64,000 nt of DNA from contig NZ_JAPNXM010000004.1 of assembly GCF_049472675.1 (NCBI RefSeq), positions 146,848-210,847 on the forward strand, in the 5' to 3' direction. This document shows positions 43,125 to 52,010 of the stretch, in pieces. The translations under genes were made by a program, and so were the position numbers. The stretch is from Deferribacter thermophilus. GTDB lineage: Bacteria; Chrysiogenota; Deferribacteres; Deferribacterales; Deferribacteraceae. Below the pieces are notes generated by a model, which was given only the letters and a program-made list of their open reading frames with translations, was not told the origin of the DNA and did not search any database. Each line of letters starts with the position of its first letter. Positions within the stretch are counted from its first letter, which is position 1.

Positions 43125-44266
43125 GTAATTTTGAAGAGACATTGTCTTTTTTAAAAAAGAATTCTAACCACCCATTTTTAAAATTTCAGCTTGATAGATC
43201 AGGTTTGATATTAGATGATATAAAAAATTATGATGATTTTAACAAAATTAAGCCAATTAATAGGAAGGATTTAGCTGATTTATCAAAAGATTTTAAAAAT
43301 TTTCTTAGTTTATTTGAAGATTGCCCTCTTAGAATTTTTGAATCTCCAGGTGGGATTTTTAACTGTTTGTTTGATAGATACGACCAGTATAGGTTTTATA
43401 AGGCATTGGAAATATCGAGCTTTGGCCCCTGTGATATAATTATAAATACATTTTCTTATCATCTAACTCCTGCAGGTGAGATGTTTGAAGAAGCCTGTGA
43501 GAAGATTGGTGCTACAGTTTTTCCTTTAGGACCAACTAGTAGCGAAAAATGTGCTGATATAATAAAACATATCGATGCAACAGCTTTTATTGGGACAAAA
43601 ACTTTTTTAAGAAAGGTATTAGAAATTTTAGGTGAAAATAATCCTTTGTTAAAGGCTTATTTAATTGCCGAAAAGATTACCGAAGCAGAGAGGAAATATT
43701 TAAGCGAAAAGTATAAAATCGATATATATCAAGGTTATGGGACTGCAGAAGTTGGTTTGATAGCAACAGAATGTGAGTATAAAGATGGGATGCATTTAGA
43801 TAATGATTTATTTGTTGAAGTTCTCAGTGTTGATCACAGCTATCATGTAAAAGAGGGTGAGATTGGTGAGGTTTTAGTGACATTATTAAATCCAAAGTAC
43901 CCTTTAATTAGATATGCAACAGGTGATTTGTCAAAATATACTTTGGAAAAATGTAAGTGTGATAGAGAGATACCTAGGTTGCTTGGAATATTTGGCAGAG
44001 TTGATAACTCGGTTAAAGTAAAAGGGGTTTTTGTTCATCAATGGGATTTTGATGAGTTTTGCAATAACCTTGGGGTAAATGGTAGGTTAGAGGTAGTTTT
44101 TAAAGATGGAGTTGATTCTTTAGTTTTGATTATTAATAAAAATGTACATGATGTATATGAAAAATTTAAAGAGAGATTTAAATTATCATTAAAGGATGTT
44201 AAAATTGATGAAGATATAAATAAAAATGAGATACTTGATAAGCGTGAGTATCTCAAAGAGAGGTAA
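43112..44266 (+). CDS. Phenylacetate-CoA ligase-like enzyme (PaaK family)
   Basis: This 384-residue adenylate-forming enzyme starts from GTG, with AGGAG upstream. PaaK-type motifs are visible: IYQGYGTAEVGLIATECEY, PLIRYATGDLSKYTLEKCKC with the zinc-like CxC, and GIFGRVDNSVKVKGVFVHQW. The glycine-rich phosphate loop is unusual (ESPGGIFNCLFD instead of a TSGTTG-type loop), and the protein is about 50 residues shorter than PaaK. It probably activates an aromatic or branched acid brought in by the adjacent transporter. The exact substrate is unknown. Confidence 0.82.
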   Translation: MAILGNFEETLSFLKKNSNHPFLKFQLDRSGLILDDIKNYDDFNKIKPINRKDLADLSKDFKNFLSLFEDCPLRIFESPGGIFNCLFDRYDQYRFYKALEISSFGPCDIIINTFSYHLTPAGEMFEEACEKIGATVFPLGPTSSEKCADIIKHIDATAFIGTKTFLRKVLEILGENNPLLKAYLIAEKITEAERKYLSEKYKIDIYQGYGTAEVGLIATECEYKDGMHLDNDLFVEVLSVDHSYHVKEGEIGEVLVTLLNPKYPLIRYATGDLSKYTLEKCKCDREIPRLLGIFGRVDNSVKVKGVFVHQWDFDEFCNNLGVNGRLEVVFKDGVDSLVLIINKNVHDVYEKFKERFKLSLKDVKIDEDINKNEILDKREYLKER

Positions 44267-44268
44267 AC

Positions 44269-44934
44269 ATGTTTGTCAAAGATTGGATGAAAAAGGATAT
44301 AGTGACTGTTAATAAAAATGATACAATATTGGATGCGCTTCATCTTATGAGAGAACATGGGTTTAGAAGACTCCCTGTATTAGAAGGTGACAAATTGGTA
44401 GGAATAATAACTGAGAAAGATATTAAGGATTTTTCTCCATCTAAAGCAAGTACTTTGGATATATATGAGTTACATAATGTTTTGGCAAGATACGAAGTAA
44501 AAGATGCAATGACAATGGATGTGATAACTGTCTCTCCTGATGATCCCATTGAAAAGGCAGCCATTATTTTGAGAGATAAAAGGTTTGGCGGATTACCAGT
44601 TGTTGATGAAAATGGAAAGTTAGTAGGTTTAATAACAGCTGTTGATGTGTTTGATGTTTTTGTTGTGGCAATGGGGATAAGAGAAAAGGGTGTAAGAGTC
44701 AATATTTTGGTAGAGGATAGACCAGGAGCAATAGCTGTTTTAGCAAAAATTATTAAACAATTTGAGTTAAATATAATTAGCTTAGCAACATTCTATATAA
44801 AAGATAAACCAAATTTAAGAGATTTAGTAATTAGAATTAATGGGGATAATGATAAAATTAATAAGTGTATAGATGAAATAAAAAACAATGGTTTTGATGT
44901 TACGAGTGTATTGTGGATGGATGAAATTCAATAA
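44269..44934 (+). CDS. CBS-CBS-ACT domain protein (AcuB-like)
   Basis: This 221-residue protein has two CBS domains (VKDWMKKDIVTVNKNDTILD, EHGFRRLPVLEGDKLVGIIT; VKDAMTMDVITVSPDDPIEK, KRFGGLPVVDENGKLVGLIT) followed by an ACT domain (VNILVEDRPGAIAVLAKIIK). AcuB-like proteins bind adenine nucleotides and an amino acid and are thought to regulate acyl-CoA or amino acid metabolism. It is the last gene of the transporter/ligase operon, 2 bp after the ligase gene, and its end overlaps the convergent ATPase gene by 7 bp. Confidence 0.88.
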   Translation: MFVKDWMKKDIVTVNKNDTILDALHLMREHGFRRLPVLEGDKLVGIITEKDIKDFSPSKASTLDIYELHNVLARYEVKDAMTMDVITVSPDDPIEKAAIILRDKRFGGLPVVDENGKLVGLITAVDVFDVFVVAMGIREKGVRVNILVEDRPGAIAVLAKIIKQFELNIISLATFYIKDKPNLRDLVIRINGDNDKINKCIDEIKNNGFDVTSVLWMDEIQ

Positions 44935-45860
44935 GGGTTAAAGCATCTGATATTATTTTTAAATTCAGGTTTATTTTGTCTGCACATTTCTATCCTTTTA
45001 CTACATCTATTATAAAAGATGCATTTATTATCATAAAGTGTTGAATTTTTTTCAATTTGACCAGGGATTGAGTATAAATATTCTGGTTTTTCTTCTATAT
45101 TAGGGATACTTTTTCTCAGTGCAACAGTGTAGGGATGTTTTATTTTATTGTTTGTTATCTGGATATTAGAAAGTAGTTCCATTTCTTCTCCAGCGTATAA
45201 AATAAGAATTCTATCACAAATTTTTTCTAATAGTCCTAAATCATGAGAAATAAAGATGACTGTTAGATTTTTCTCTTTTTTTAATTTCATTATTAAATTA
45301 ATTATTTTAGTTTGAGTTGTTATATCTAATGCAGTGGTAGGTTCATCAGCAATTAAAATCTTTGGATTGCTTGCTAAAGCTAATGCTATCATAACTCGTT
45401 GGTTCATACCACCACTAAGATTTAGTGGGTAGCTTTTTAACCTTTCTTTAGGAAAATCTATTTCCACTTGTTCCAATAAGGAAATGGCTATATCTTTTGC
45501 TATGTCTTTACTACAGTTTTGATGTAGCTGTATAGTTTCTATTAATTGTTCTCCAATTGTAAGCACTGGGTTAAGAGAGGCAGTAGGGTTTTGAAAAATC
45601 ATTGATATTGTTTTACCCCTAATATTTTTGAAATCTTCAGGAGATTTTATTTCAGTATTATTTATTAACAGCTTATCATACTGGTATATCAAAGGTTTTT
45701 TTATTAAACCTAAAAGTGTTTTTGCTAAAATTGACTTTCCAGAGCCAGATTCACCAGCTATACCTAAAATTTCACCTTTTTGAATTTGTAGATTGACATT
45801 TCTAAGTATAATAAAATCTTCTTTAAGGTGTTTTACTTTTAAATTTTTTATTTTAATCAT
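44928..45860 (-). CDS. Orphan oligopeptide/nickel-type ABC ATPase (OppD/DppD family)
   Basis: This 310-residue ATPase has Walker A AGESGSGKSILAKTLLGL, MIFQNPTASLNPVLTIGEQL, signature LSGGMNQRVMIALALA, Walker B ILIADEPTTALDITTQ and the OppD-type C-terminal extension with four cysteines (CIFYNRCSKRIEMC, RCF) that binds an iron-sulfur cluster in this family. No OppB, OppC, OppF or binding-protein gene is next to it: it is flanked by a convergent AcuB-like gene and a divergent hydrolase-like gene. It may work with permeases encoded elsewhere. Confidence 0.88.
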   Translation of the reverse strand: MIKIKNLKVKHLKEDFIILRNVNLQIQKGEILGIAGESGSGKSILAKTLLGLIKKPLIYQYDKLLINNTEIKSPEDFKNIRGKTISMIFQNPTASLNPVLTIGEQLIETIQLHQNCSKDIAKDIAISLLEQVEIDFPKERLKSYPLNLSGGMNQRVMIALALASNPKILIADEPTTALDITTQTKIINLIMKLKKEKNLTVIFISHDLGLLEKICDRILILYAGEEMELLSNIQITNNKIKHPYTVALRKSIPNIEEKPEYLYSIPGQIEKNSTLYDNKCIFYNRCSKRIEMCRQNKPEFKNNIRCFNPY

Positions 45861-45963
45861 GATAAATTTTTAATTGAAAAAAAATATATTGTCTATATTT
45901 TTATAAAATGAATTTTTACTTTCAATTACTATCTATAAAAATAAAAAAGATGGTTCAATTTTA

Positions 45964-46530
45964 ATGGAAAAACTTTTATTTCTTAATGATTTTTTCTGTA
46001 ATAACAGATTATTTGATAAGTATTTTTTCTTTCTTAAAAATTACTTTAATGATGTATCTTACAATGAAAATAATTTGGAAAATTACGACTTTATAATATG
46101 TTTTGGTGGTGGATGTTTACTTGCTTTAGATAAATTATCATTATTGAAAAATAAAATAATCATTTTAATTACACCTTATTTGGATTTTGACTTATTTTTT
46201 GATCGTAATAGTGATATCGACAAATTGATAAGTTTGTATTCTGAAAAAACTGGCATTGATAAAGAATGTTTAAATAAAAACTTGAAATTTGATAACATAA
46301 AACCTGTTTTTCTTAATGAGCAGATTGTTAAAGATAATAAGATTTATATAATATATGGTGATAGTAACAAAATAATCCCTCTTGATTTTTGTTTAAAAAT
46401 TGGGATGATATTGCACGGGGTTTCTTTCCACTTGATAGAAAATGCTGGGTATGCTCCATTTATAGACAACTATACAACTTTTAGAAAAATTTTAGAAGAT
46501 GTGATTATCGATGAGAATATCGGAAGATAG
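45964..46530 (+). CDS. Degenerate alpha/beta-hydrolase-like protein (BioH-like)
   Basis: This 188-residue protein keeps the layout of a BioH-type hydrolase without its catalytic residues. The nucleophile-elbow region reads ICFGGGCLLAL where BioH has GWSLGG, so the serine is glycine (Gly48). The acid region is IIYGDSNKIIP. The BioH-like HAPF motif is GYAPFIDN, with tyrosine for histidine. The lid domain of about 65 residues is missing. It was probably a hydrolase ancestor and is now structural or regulatory. It overlaps dnaG by 20 bp. The assignment rests on pattern matching only. Confidence 0.6.
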   Translation: MEKLLFLNDFFCNNRLFDKYFFFLKNYFNDVSYNENNLENYDFIICFGGGCLLALDKLSLLKNKIIILITPYLDFDLFFDRNSDIDKLISLYSEKTGIDKECLNKNLKFDNIKPVFLNEQIVKDNKIYIIYGDSNKIIPLDFCLKIGMILHGVSFHLIENAGYAPFIDNYTTFRKILEDVIIDENIGR

Positions 46531-48238
46531 TGTTTCTGTACTTTTAGAGAATATTAATATCGTAGATTTAGTATCAGAATATGTTGAATTAAAAAAAACT
46601 GGTAAAAATCATAGAGGATTATGCCCATTTCATAGTGAAAAAACACCATCTTTTTATGTATCTGAAGAAAAAGGTGTTTTTCATTGTTTTGGCTGTGGTG
46701 CTTCTGGTAATTCTATCTCTTTTGTTATGAAATATTTTGGATATGACTTTTTGGATGCTGTTTCTTTTCTATCAGAAAAATACGGTATCACTATTAACAT
46801 AAATAGTGTAGCTACAAAATCTAGTTTTAATTTATATGAATTACATCATGAGTTGATGATCTTTTCAAAATCTAATTTGCTTATAAAGAAGAAGGAAAAT
46901 ATTTCTCTTAAATCCTTTTTAGATAAAAGGATGCTATCGGAAGAGCTTATAGATGAGTTTGATATAGGTTTTATTGACGATAACAACAAACTTAAAGAAA
47001 TACTCAAAAAGTATAGTAGAGAAGATATTATTTCATCTGGGCTATTTTATGAAAAAGATGGTGAATATAATTTTAAATTAAGTGAAAGGTTGTTGTTTCC
47101 TATTAGGAACTTGAGAGGTAAAGTTGTTGGTTTTTCTGGTCGATCAATAGATGATAGAATGCCTAAATATATTAACTCACCAGAAAACCCTATTTTTTCA
47201 AAAAGACGAATATTATTTAACCTTGATAAAGCAAAAGATTTTTTATCTGATGATATAAGAGTTTTGTTTGTTGTAGAAGGTTATATGGATGTAATAAGGA
47301 TGTGGCAAAATGGTATAAAAAATGTTGTTTCACCAATGGGGACAGCACTTACAGAGGATCATGTAAATTTACTTAAAAGGTACTCCGATGAAGTTATTTT
47401 ATTGTTTGATGGGGATGATGCTGGTAAAAATGCTGCATTTAGGACATTAGATATTTTTCTAAAAGTTAGTTTTGTTCCAAATGTAGTATTTATGAAAAAA
47501 GGGGAGGATCCAGATAGTTTTTTAATAAAGTATGGTAGGGACAAATTTTTAGACTTGATGGAATCAAAGCATAACCTTCTTGATTTAATTATAAAATTGA
47601 TGGTTAAAAAAAGCCGTGATAATCTGAATTTAAAAAATAAGTATTTGAGAAATTTACAAAATAAAATTTCCATTATTAACGATGAATTTTTAAAAGATGA
47701 ATGTATCAATAAAATATCAAAAGCTTTTAATGTGGATTCAGAAATTTTAAAAAAGGGGGTTGATTTTTCTTTAGCAAAGAAAATTTTAAAAAGAAGTGAT
47801 AGTAAAATTAAATATATATGTGAATATGATTTTATCGCTGCTTTGTTTAGTTTGCCTGAAGATGTTGTAGATAATCTGATTCATGATATGAAAGATGATT
47901 TTTTCTTTGATGAAAGGATGAGAAAAATTTTTCAAAAAATTGTTGAATTTTTAAATAAAAATGCTAACATTCAACTTCTTGTGGATGATTCAGAGGTGGG
48001 AGAATTATTATCCGAAATTTTATTAAAAGACGAATATGATGATAATTACTATAAAGCATTAGTGAATAAATATAAGATACATTTGAATTATTTAAAAAAG
48101 TTGAAAAAAGATAAGCAAAATATGTTGAAAAGTGCAAACACAGCTGAAGAAAAGACAAATTTAATCAAAGAAATAAATCAGTTGATAAAAAGACAAAAAG
48201 AGTTTGAGAAGAGATTATTGGAGGTTCAATCTATATGA
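46511..48238 (+). CDS. dnaG: DNA primase
   Basis: This 575-residue primase has the CHC2 zinc finger (GLCPFHSEKTPSFYVSEEKG, FHCFGCGASGN), the DnaG core (FDIGFIDDNNKLKEIL, LLFPIRNLRGKVVGFSGRSI), a TOPRIM domain (VVEGYMDVIRMWQNGIKNVV, ILLFDGDDAGKNAAFR) and a C-terminal helicase-binding part. It makes RNA primers for replication. The ATG lies within the previous gene's end, and rpoD starts in the dnaG stop (ATGA), the classic dnaG-rpoD pair. Confidence 0.96.
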   Translation: MRISEDSVSVLLENINIVDLVSEYVELKKTGKNHRGLCPFHSEKTPSFYVSEEKGVFHCFGCGASGNSISFVMKYFGYDFLDAVSFLSEKYGITININSVATKSSFNLYELHHELMIFSKSNLLIKKKENISLKSFLDKRMLSEELIDEFDIGFIDDNNKLKEILKKYSREDIISSGLFYEKDGEYNFKLSERLLFPIRNLRGKVVGFSGRSIDDRMPKYINSPENPIFSKRRILFNLDKAKDFLSDDIRVLFVVEGYMDVIRMWQNGIKNVVSPMGTALTEDHVNLLKRYSDEVILLFDGDDAGKNAAFRTLDIFLKVSFVPNVVFMKKGEDPDSFLIKYGRDKFLDLMESKHNLLDLIIKLMVKKSRDNLNLKNKYLRNLQNKISIINDEFLKDECINKISKAFNVDSEILKKGVDFSLAKKILKRSDSKIKYICEYDFIAALFSLPEDVVDNLIHDMKDDFFFDERMRKIFQKIVEFLNKNANIQLLVDDSEVGELLSEILLKDEYDDNYYKALVNKYKIHLNYLKKLKKDKQNMLKSANTAEEKTNLIKEINQLIKRQKEFEKRLLEVQSI

Positions 48239-50034
48239 GCAAAAAAATCAAGACTCCAGAAGTAAAGCAGTTAATAGCTCTTGGCAAAGAAAAAGGTTTT
48301 CTAACTGTTGATGAAATAAATGAGATATTACCTAAAGAAATTTTAACACCTGAATTTTTGGATGAAATTTTTATGCTGTTGGCTCAATTAAAAATAGATG
48401 TTATTGATAATAATAGTAAGAATGTTGTTATTAGTGATATAGATTTAGAAGAGGATGAAGAGTCTTTTGATTTAGAAGCTTCAGAATCTAGTGTAGTAGA
48501 AAGTGATGAGCGTGTCGGAATAGATGATCCAGTAAGGTTATATTTAAGAGAGATGGGCAATATACCTCTGCTTTCAAGAGAAGAGGAGGTTGAGGTAGCA
48601 AAAAGGATTGAGGAAGGTCAGAAAAAGGTTATCAGAAGTGTTTTGCTTTTCCCCACTACAGCTTCAGAGATAATGTCTATTGCTGAAAAGATTAATGATG
48701 GGACTTTGAGAATAAAAGATATTATTGATATTGGTGATGAGATAGATTTTGATGAAGAGGAATTTGAAGATATGGATGAGGATGAGATTCAGGTTTTAAA
48801 AGATGAAAAAGAAAATCAGGTTAAAGAAGATTTTTTAGAAATATTAAATGATATAGTTGCTAAATTAAAAGAGAATATCAAATTAACTAAAAAACTTAAA
48901 TCAAAAAATATAAGTATTGATAATATATTAACTATTAAAGATCAAATTAATAAAACTGTAGATGAAATAACTGATAAACTTATGGAAATAAAAATAAATT
49001 ACAAGAAAATTGTTGAAATTGCTAATGAGATTAAGAGAAGCTATGAGGAAATCTCAAACTGTGAAAATGATATAAAAAAGTTTTTAAACCTAATTGGCCT
49101 TAAAGATGTGAATGATTTATCAGATGTAAGTGAAGAAGAGGTTGACAAGTTAATAGAATCATCATCTTTTAATATTAGAGATAAAAGAATGCTTAAGGAT
49201 AAATTTATATCTTTAAAATCTAAATTAGATGGATTTTATAAAAAGATAGGTTTTTCTAAAAATGAGTTAGAAGTTATTTATAATAGCCTTTTAGAAGGTG
49301 AGTATGAAGCTGAAAAGGCAAAATCTGAATTAATTGAGGCAAATTTGAGACTTGTTGTTAGTATTGCTAAAAAATATACAAATCGTGGTTTACAATTTTT
49401 AGATTTAATTCAAGAAGGGAATATCGGTTTGATGAAAGCTGTTGAAAAGTTTGAATACAGAAGAGGATACAAATTTTCAACCTATGCAACATGGTGGATT
49501 AGACAGTCAATAACTAGGGCTATTGCAGATCAGGCAAGGACTATTAGAATACCTGTGCATATGATAGAAACAATTAATAAAATGATAAGAACTATAAAAC
49601 AGTTGCAGATTGAGCTTGGGAAAGAACCAACACCTGAAGAAATAGCTGAACGGATGGAAATACCTGTAGAAAAAGTTAAAAAAGTTTTGAAAATAGCAAA
49701 AGAACCAGTTTCTCTTGAAACCCCTATTGGTGAAGATGAGGATAGTAGCTTGGGCGATTTTATTGAGGATCAATCTGCAAAAAATCCACTTGATGAAGTG
49801 GTTTATCAGAAATTGAAAGAACATACCAGGACGATACTTGATACATTGACTCCAAGAGAAGCTAGCGTTTTAAGATTAAGGTTTGGTATTGATTGTGATT
49901 CTGATCATACATTAGAAGAAGTTGGTAGGAGATTTAATGTTACTCGTGAAAGGATTAGGCAGATAGAAGCTAAAGCGCTAAGAAAGTTGAGACATCCTAC
50001 CAGAAGCAGAATCCTAAAAACTTTTTTGGAATAA
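48235..50034 (+). CDS. rpoD: RNA polymerase primary sigma factor RpoD
   Basis: This 599-residue sigma-70 has an N-terminal region 1.1 and a long acidic segment, region 1.2 (DPVRLYLREMGNIPLLSREE), a non-conserved insert (about residues 150-340), region 2 (GLQFLDLIQEGNIGLMKAVE, GYKFSTYATWWIRQSITRAI), region 3 and region 4.2 (HTLEEVGRRFNVTRERIRQI). It directs housekeeping transcription, consistent with the TTGACA/TATAAT-like promoters in this window. It is translationally coupled to dnaG by a 4-bp overlap. Confidence 0.97.
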   Translation: MSKKIKTPEVKQLIALGKEKGFLTVDEINEILPKEILTPEFLDEIFMLLAQLKIDVIDNNSKNVVISDIDLEEDEESFDLEASESSVVESDERVGIDDPVRLYLREMGNIPLLSREEEVEVAKRIEEGQKKVIRSVLLFPTTASEIMSIAEKINDGTLRIKDIIDIGDEIDFDEEEFEDMDEDEIQVLKDEKENQVKEDFLEILNDIVAKLKENIKLTKKLKSKNISIDNILTIKDQINKTVDEITDKLMEIKINYKKIVEIANEIKRSYEEISNCENDIKKFLNLIGLKDVNDLSDVSEEEVDKLIESSSFNIRDKRMLKDKFISLKSKLDGFYKKIGFSKNELEVIYNSLLEGEYEAEKAKSELIEANLRLVVSIAKKYTNRGLQFLDLIQEGNIGLMKAVEKFEYRRGYKFSTYATWWIRQSITRAIADQARTIRIPVHMIETINKMIRTIKQLQIELGKEPTPEEIAERMEIPVEKVKKVLKIAKEPVSLETPIGEDEDSSLGDFIEDQSAKNPLDEVVYQKLKEHTRTILDTLTPREASVLRLRFGIDCDSDHTLEEVGRRFNVTRERIRQIEAKALRKLRHPTRSRILKTFLE

Positions 50035-50039
50035 ATTTG

Positions 50040-50067
50040 TTGACAAAATAAAAAAAATTATTATTAT
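50040..50067 (+). promoter_or_regulatory. Promoter of the tRNA-Met gene
   Basis: A perfect TTGACA (50040-50045) and TATTAT (50062-50067) are 16 bases apart, placing the start of transcription about 10 bases before the mature tRNA. It lies directly after the rpoD stop. Confidence 0.65.
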
Positions 50068-50083
50068 AGCTTTCGCTTTTTAC

Positions 50084-50157
50084 GGGCCAATAGCTCAGTC
50101 CGGTAGAGCCACCGGCTCATAACCGGTAGGTCCCAGGTTCAAGTCCTGGTTGGCCCA
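50084..50157 (+). tRNA. tRNA-Met (anticodon CAU)
   Basis: A 74-base cloverleaf: acceptor GGGCCAA/TTGGCCC with discriminator A, D-arm GCTC/GAGC, anticodon stem ACCGG/CCGGT closing loop CTCATAA (anticodon CAT), and T-arm CCAGG/CCTGG with TTCAAGT. The G1-C72 pair argues against an initiator tRNA. A lysidine-modified isoleucine tRNA with CAU cannot be fully excluded. The 3' CCA is not encoded. Confidence 0.93.
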
Positions 50158-50176
50158 TTTCTTTCTTGAGAGTTGG

Positions 50177-51295
50177 ATGGAGATTAAAACTAAGGATATC
50201 ATAAGATTCTTTGAAAACGATTTTTCTTATTTAAGCAGACAGTATGAGTGGGATACCAATGGAATTCAGATAATTGTCCATGATAACAATATATCAAAAA
50301 TTGTGCTCTCTTTAGAGCCAACAATTGATGCAATAGAATTTGCAATAAAAGAGGGGTGTGAGTTGATGATAACTCATCACCCCCTTTTTTTTCGCCCTAT
50401 TAAGAGGGTAGATATATATAATCCGATTGGTAAAAAGATAAGTTTATCTGTTTTGAATCAATTAAATATTCTGAGTTATCATACAGTTCTTGATAGGGCA
50501 GATTACAGCTTGAATGATTATATCGCTGATGTGGTTGGTGCTAAAGTTTTAAAGGGTTTTGCTGATCTTGAAAAAGAGAGTTTTTATAAGTTTGTTGTTT
50601 TTGTCCCTAAAGGTTATGAAAATAAAGTTATTGATGCTATTGATGCAGCTGGTGCAGGCAAAATAGGAAATTACTCAAAGTGCACTTTTTATACCGAAGG
50701 GACTGGAACTTTTTTACCAGAGGAGGGGACATCGCCTTTTTTAGGAAAGATTGGAAAACTTGAAGAAGCACATGAATATAGATTAGAAACCATAGTAAGA
50801 AAGAAAGATTTAGAAAAGGTTTTAAAATCTGTTCTTGCTGTTCATCCTTACGAAGAAGTGGCCTATGATATCTATAAATTGGAAATGGGGGAGGAATATT
50901 CTTTAGGTAGAGTTTGTGGCTTTGATAACGAAATTGATTTTACGCAGTTTTTAAAATTACTATCTGAAAAGTTTAATTTGAATAATATTTCACATAATAA
51001 CTCTGGTGAAAATTTTAGTTTTGATAAATTTGCTGTTGTAACTGGAAGTGGTGCTACTTTTTGGAAAGAGTGTAAAAAACAAAATATAAAAGTGCTTTTG
51101 ACAGGTGATATGAAATATCATGATGCTGTTGATGCCTATGAAAATGGTGTTGTTATTGTGGATATAGGGCATTATGAAAGCGAATCTATTTATATGAACT
51201 ATTTAGCTAAATTATTAGAAGAAAAATTTAAAGTGAAAACAATTGTTTATAAAAGTAAATTAAAAATAAATCATTGGAGGCCAGATAATGCTTGA
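50177..51295 (+). CDS. Nif3-like dinuclear metal centre protein (DUF34)
   Basis: This 372-residue protein has the NIF3 metal-site motifs ELMITHHPLFFRPIKRVD and NILSYHTVLDRADYSLNDYI in the first half, the central YqfO/PII-like insert (KFVVFVPKGYENKVIDAIDA, VLAVHPYEEVAYDIYKLE), and the second metal half (LLTGDMKYHDAVDAYENGVV, DIGHYESE). The family is often annotated as GTP cyclohydrolase I type 2, which is unproven. The frame is open back into the tRNA, but the ATG at 50177 is the sensible start. No terminator separates it from the tRNA. Confidence 0.9.
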   Translation: MEIKTKDIIRFFENDFSYLSRQYEWDTNGIQIIVHDNNISKIVLSLEPTIDAIEFAIKEGCELMITHHPLFFRPIKRVDIYNPIGKKISLSVLNQLNILSYHTVLDRADYSLNDYIADVVGAKVLKGFADLEKESFYKFVVFVPKGYENKVIDAIDAAGAGKIGNYSKCTFYTEGTGTFLPEEGTSPFLGKIGKLEEAHEYRLETIVRKKDLEKVLKSVLAVHPYEEVAYDIYKLEMGEEYSLGRVCGFDNEIDFTQFLKLLSEKFNLNNISHNNSGENFSFDKFAVVTGSGATFWKECKKQNIKVLLTGDMKYHDAVDAYENGVVIVDIGHYESESIYMNYLAKLLEEKFKVKTIVYKSKLKINHWRPDNA

Positions 51296-52010
51296 AGAAT
51301 TGGTGGAATTAATTGAGTTGCAAAAGATCGATAATAGGATTGCTGAGTTAGAAACAGCATTGGCTAATATCCCTACTTATTTGAAAGAGAGTATGGAGCT
51401 TTTTGATACGCTTGAAAAAAAATATTTAGAAGCTAAGGCAGATTATGAAGCTAATCTACAGGAAAAAGAACAAGTCGAAAAAAGTTATAATGAGAACAAA
51501 TCATTATTAGATAAAGCTCAGAAAAAACTTTCTACTGTTAAAAATAGTAAGGAGTATGAGGCTGTTTTAAAAGAGCTGGATATATTAAAGAAAAATGTAA
51601 ATAATGAAGAGTATAAACTTCTTGAGTTAAATGATAAGATTGAAGAGTATGAAAAAAATATTGAAGAGTTGACATCAAAATATGAAGAAGCAAAGAAAAA
51701 ACTTGAAGAAAATAAAGCTCGTAGGGATGAAGAGAATAAGGAGCTGGTCTCAGAGTTAAATGATTTAAAAGCTAAAAGGGAAGAACAAGTTAAGAAGATT
51801 AAAAAATCAATTTTATCAAAATATGAGAGGATAAGAAAGGCAAGGAACAATCTGGCAATTGTAAGAATAATTGATGAGACTTGTACAGGTTGTTATATGA
51901 AAGTACCTCCACAATTGTTTGTTGAGGTAAAGAAAAATACCCATATTCAACAATGTCCAAATTGCCAGAGATTTTTATACTATAAAGAAGATGAAGAAGA
52001 AAACAATTAA
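51288..52010 (+). CDS. Coiled-coil protein with C-terminal C4 zinc ribbon (DUF164 family)
   Basis: This 240-residue protein consists of a long antiparallel coiled coil (residues 1-185) followed by a zinc ribbon with CTGCYMKVPP and CPNCQRFLYY supplying four cysteines. The family is widespread and often next to nif3 and an RNase HI gene, as here. Its role is not established, with RNA or nucleic-acid binding suspected. It overlaps nif3 by 8 bp and the RNase H gene by 20 bp. Confidence 0.85.
   Translation: MLEELVELIELQKIDNRIAELETALANIPTYLKESMELFDTLEKKYLEAKADYEANLQEKEQVEKSYNENKSLLDKAQKKLSTVKNSKEYEAVLKELDILKKNVNNEEYKLLELNDKIEEYEKNIEELTSKYEEAKKKLEENKARRDEENKELVSELNDLKAKREEQVKKIKKSILSKYERIRKARNNLAIVRIIDETCTGCYMKVPPQLFVEVKKNTHIQQCPNCQRFLYYKEDEEENN

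Noticed and set aside
50150..50176. Upstream extension of the Nif3 frame into the tRNA
   Set aside because: The extra nine codons overlap the tRNA acceptor stem. The ATG at 50177 gives the family's normal N-terminus.
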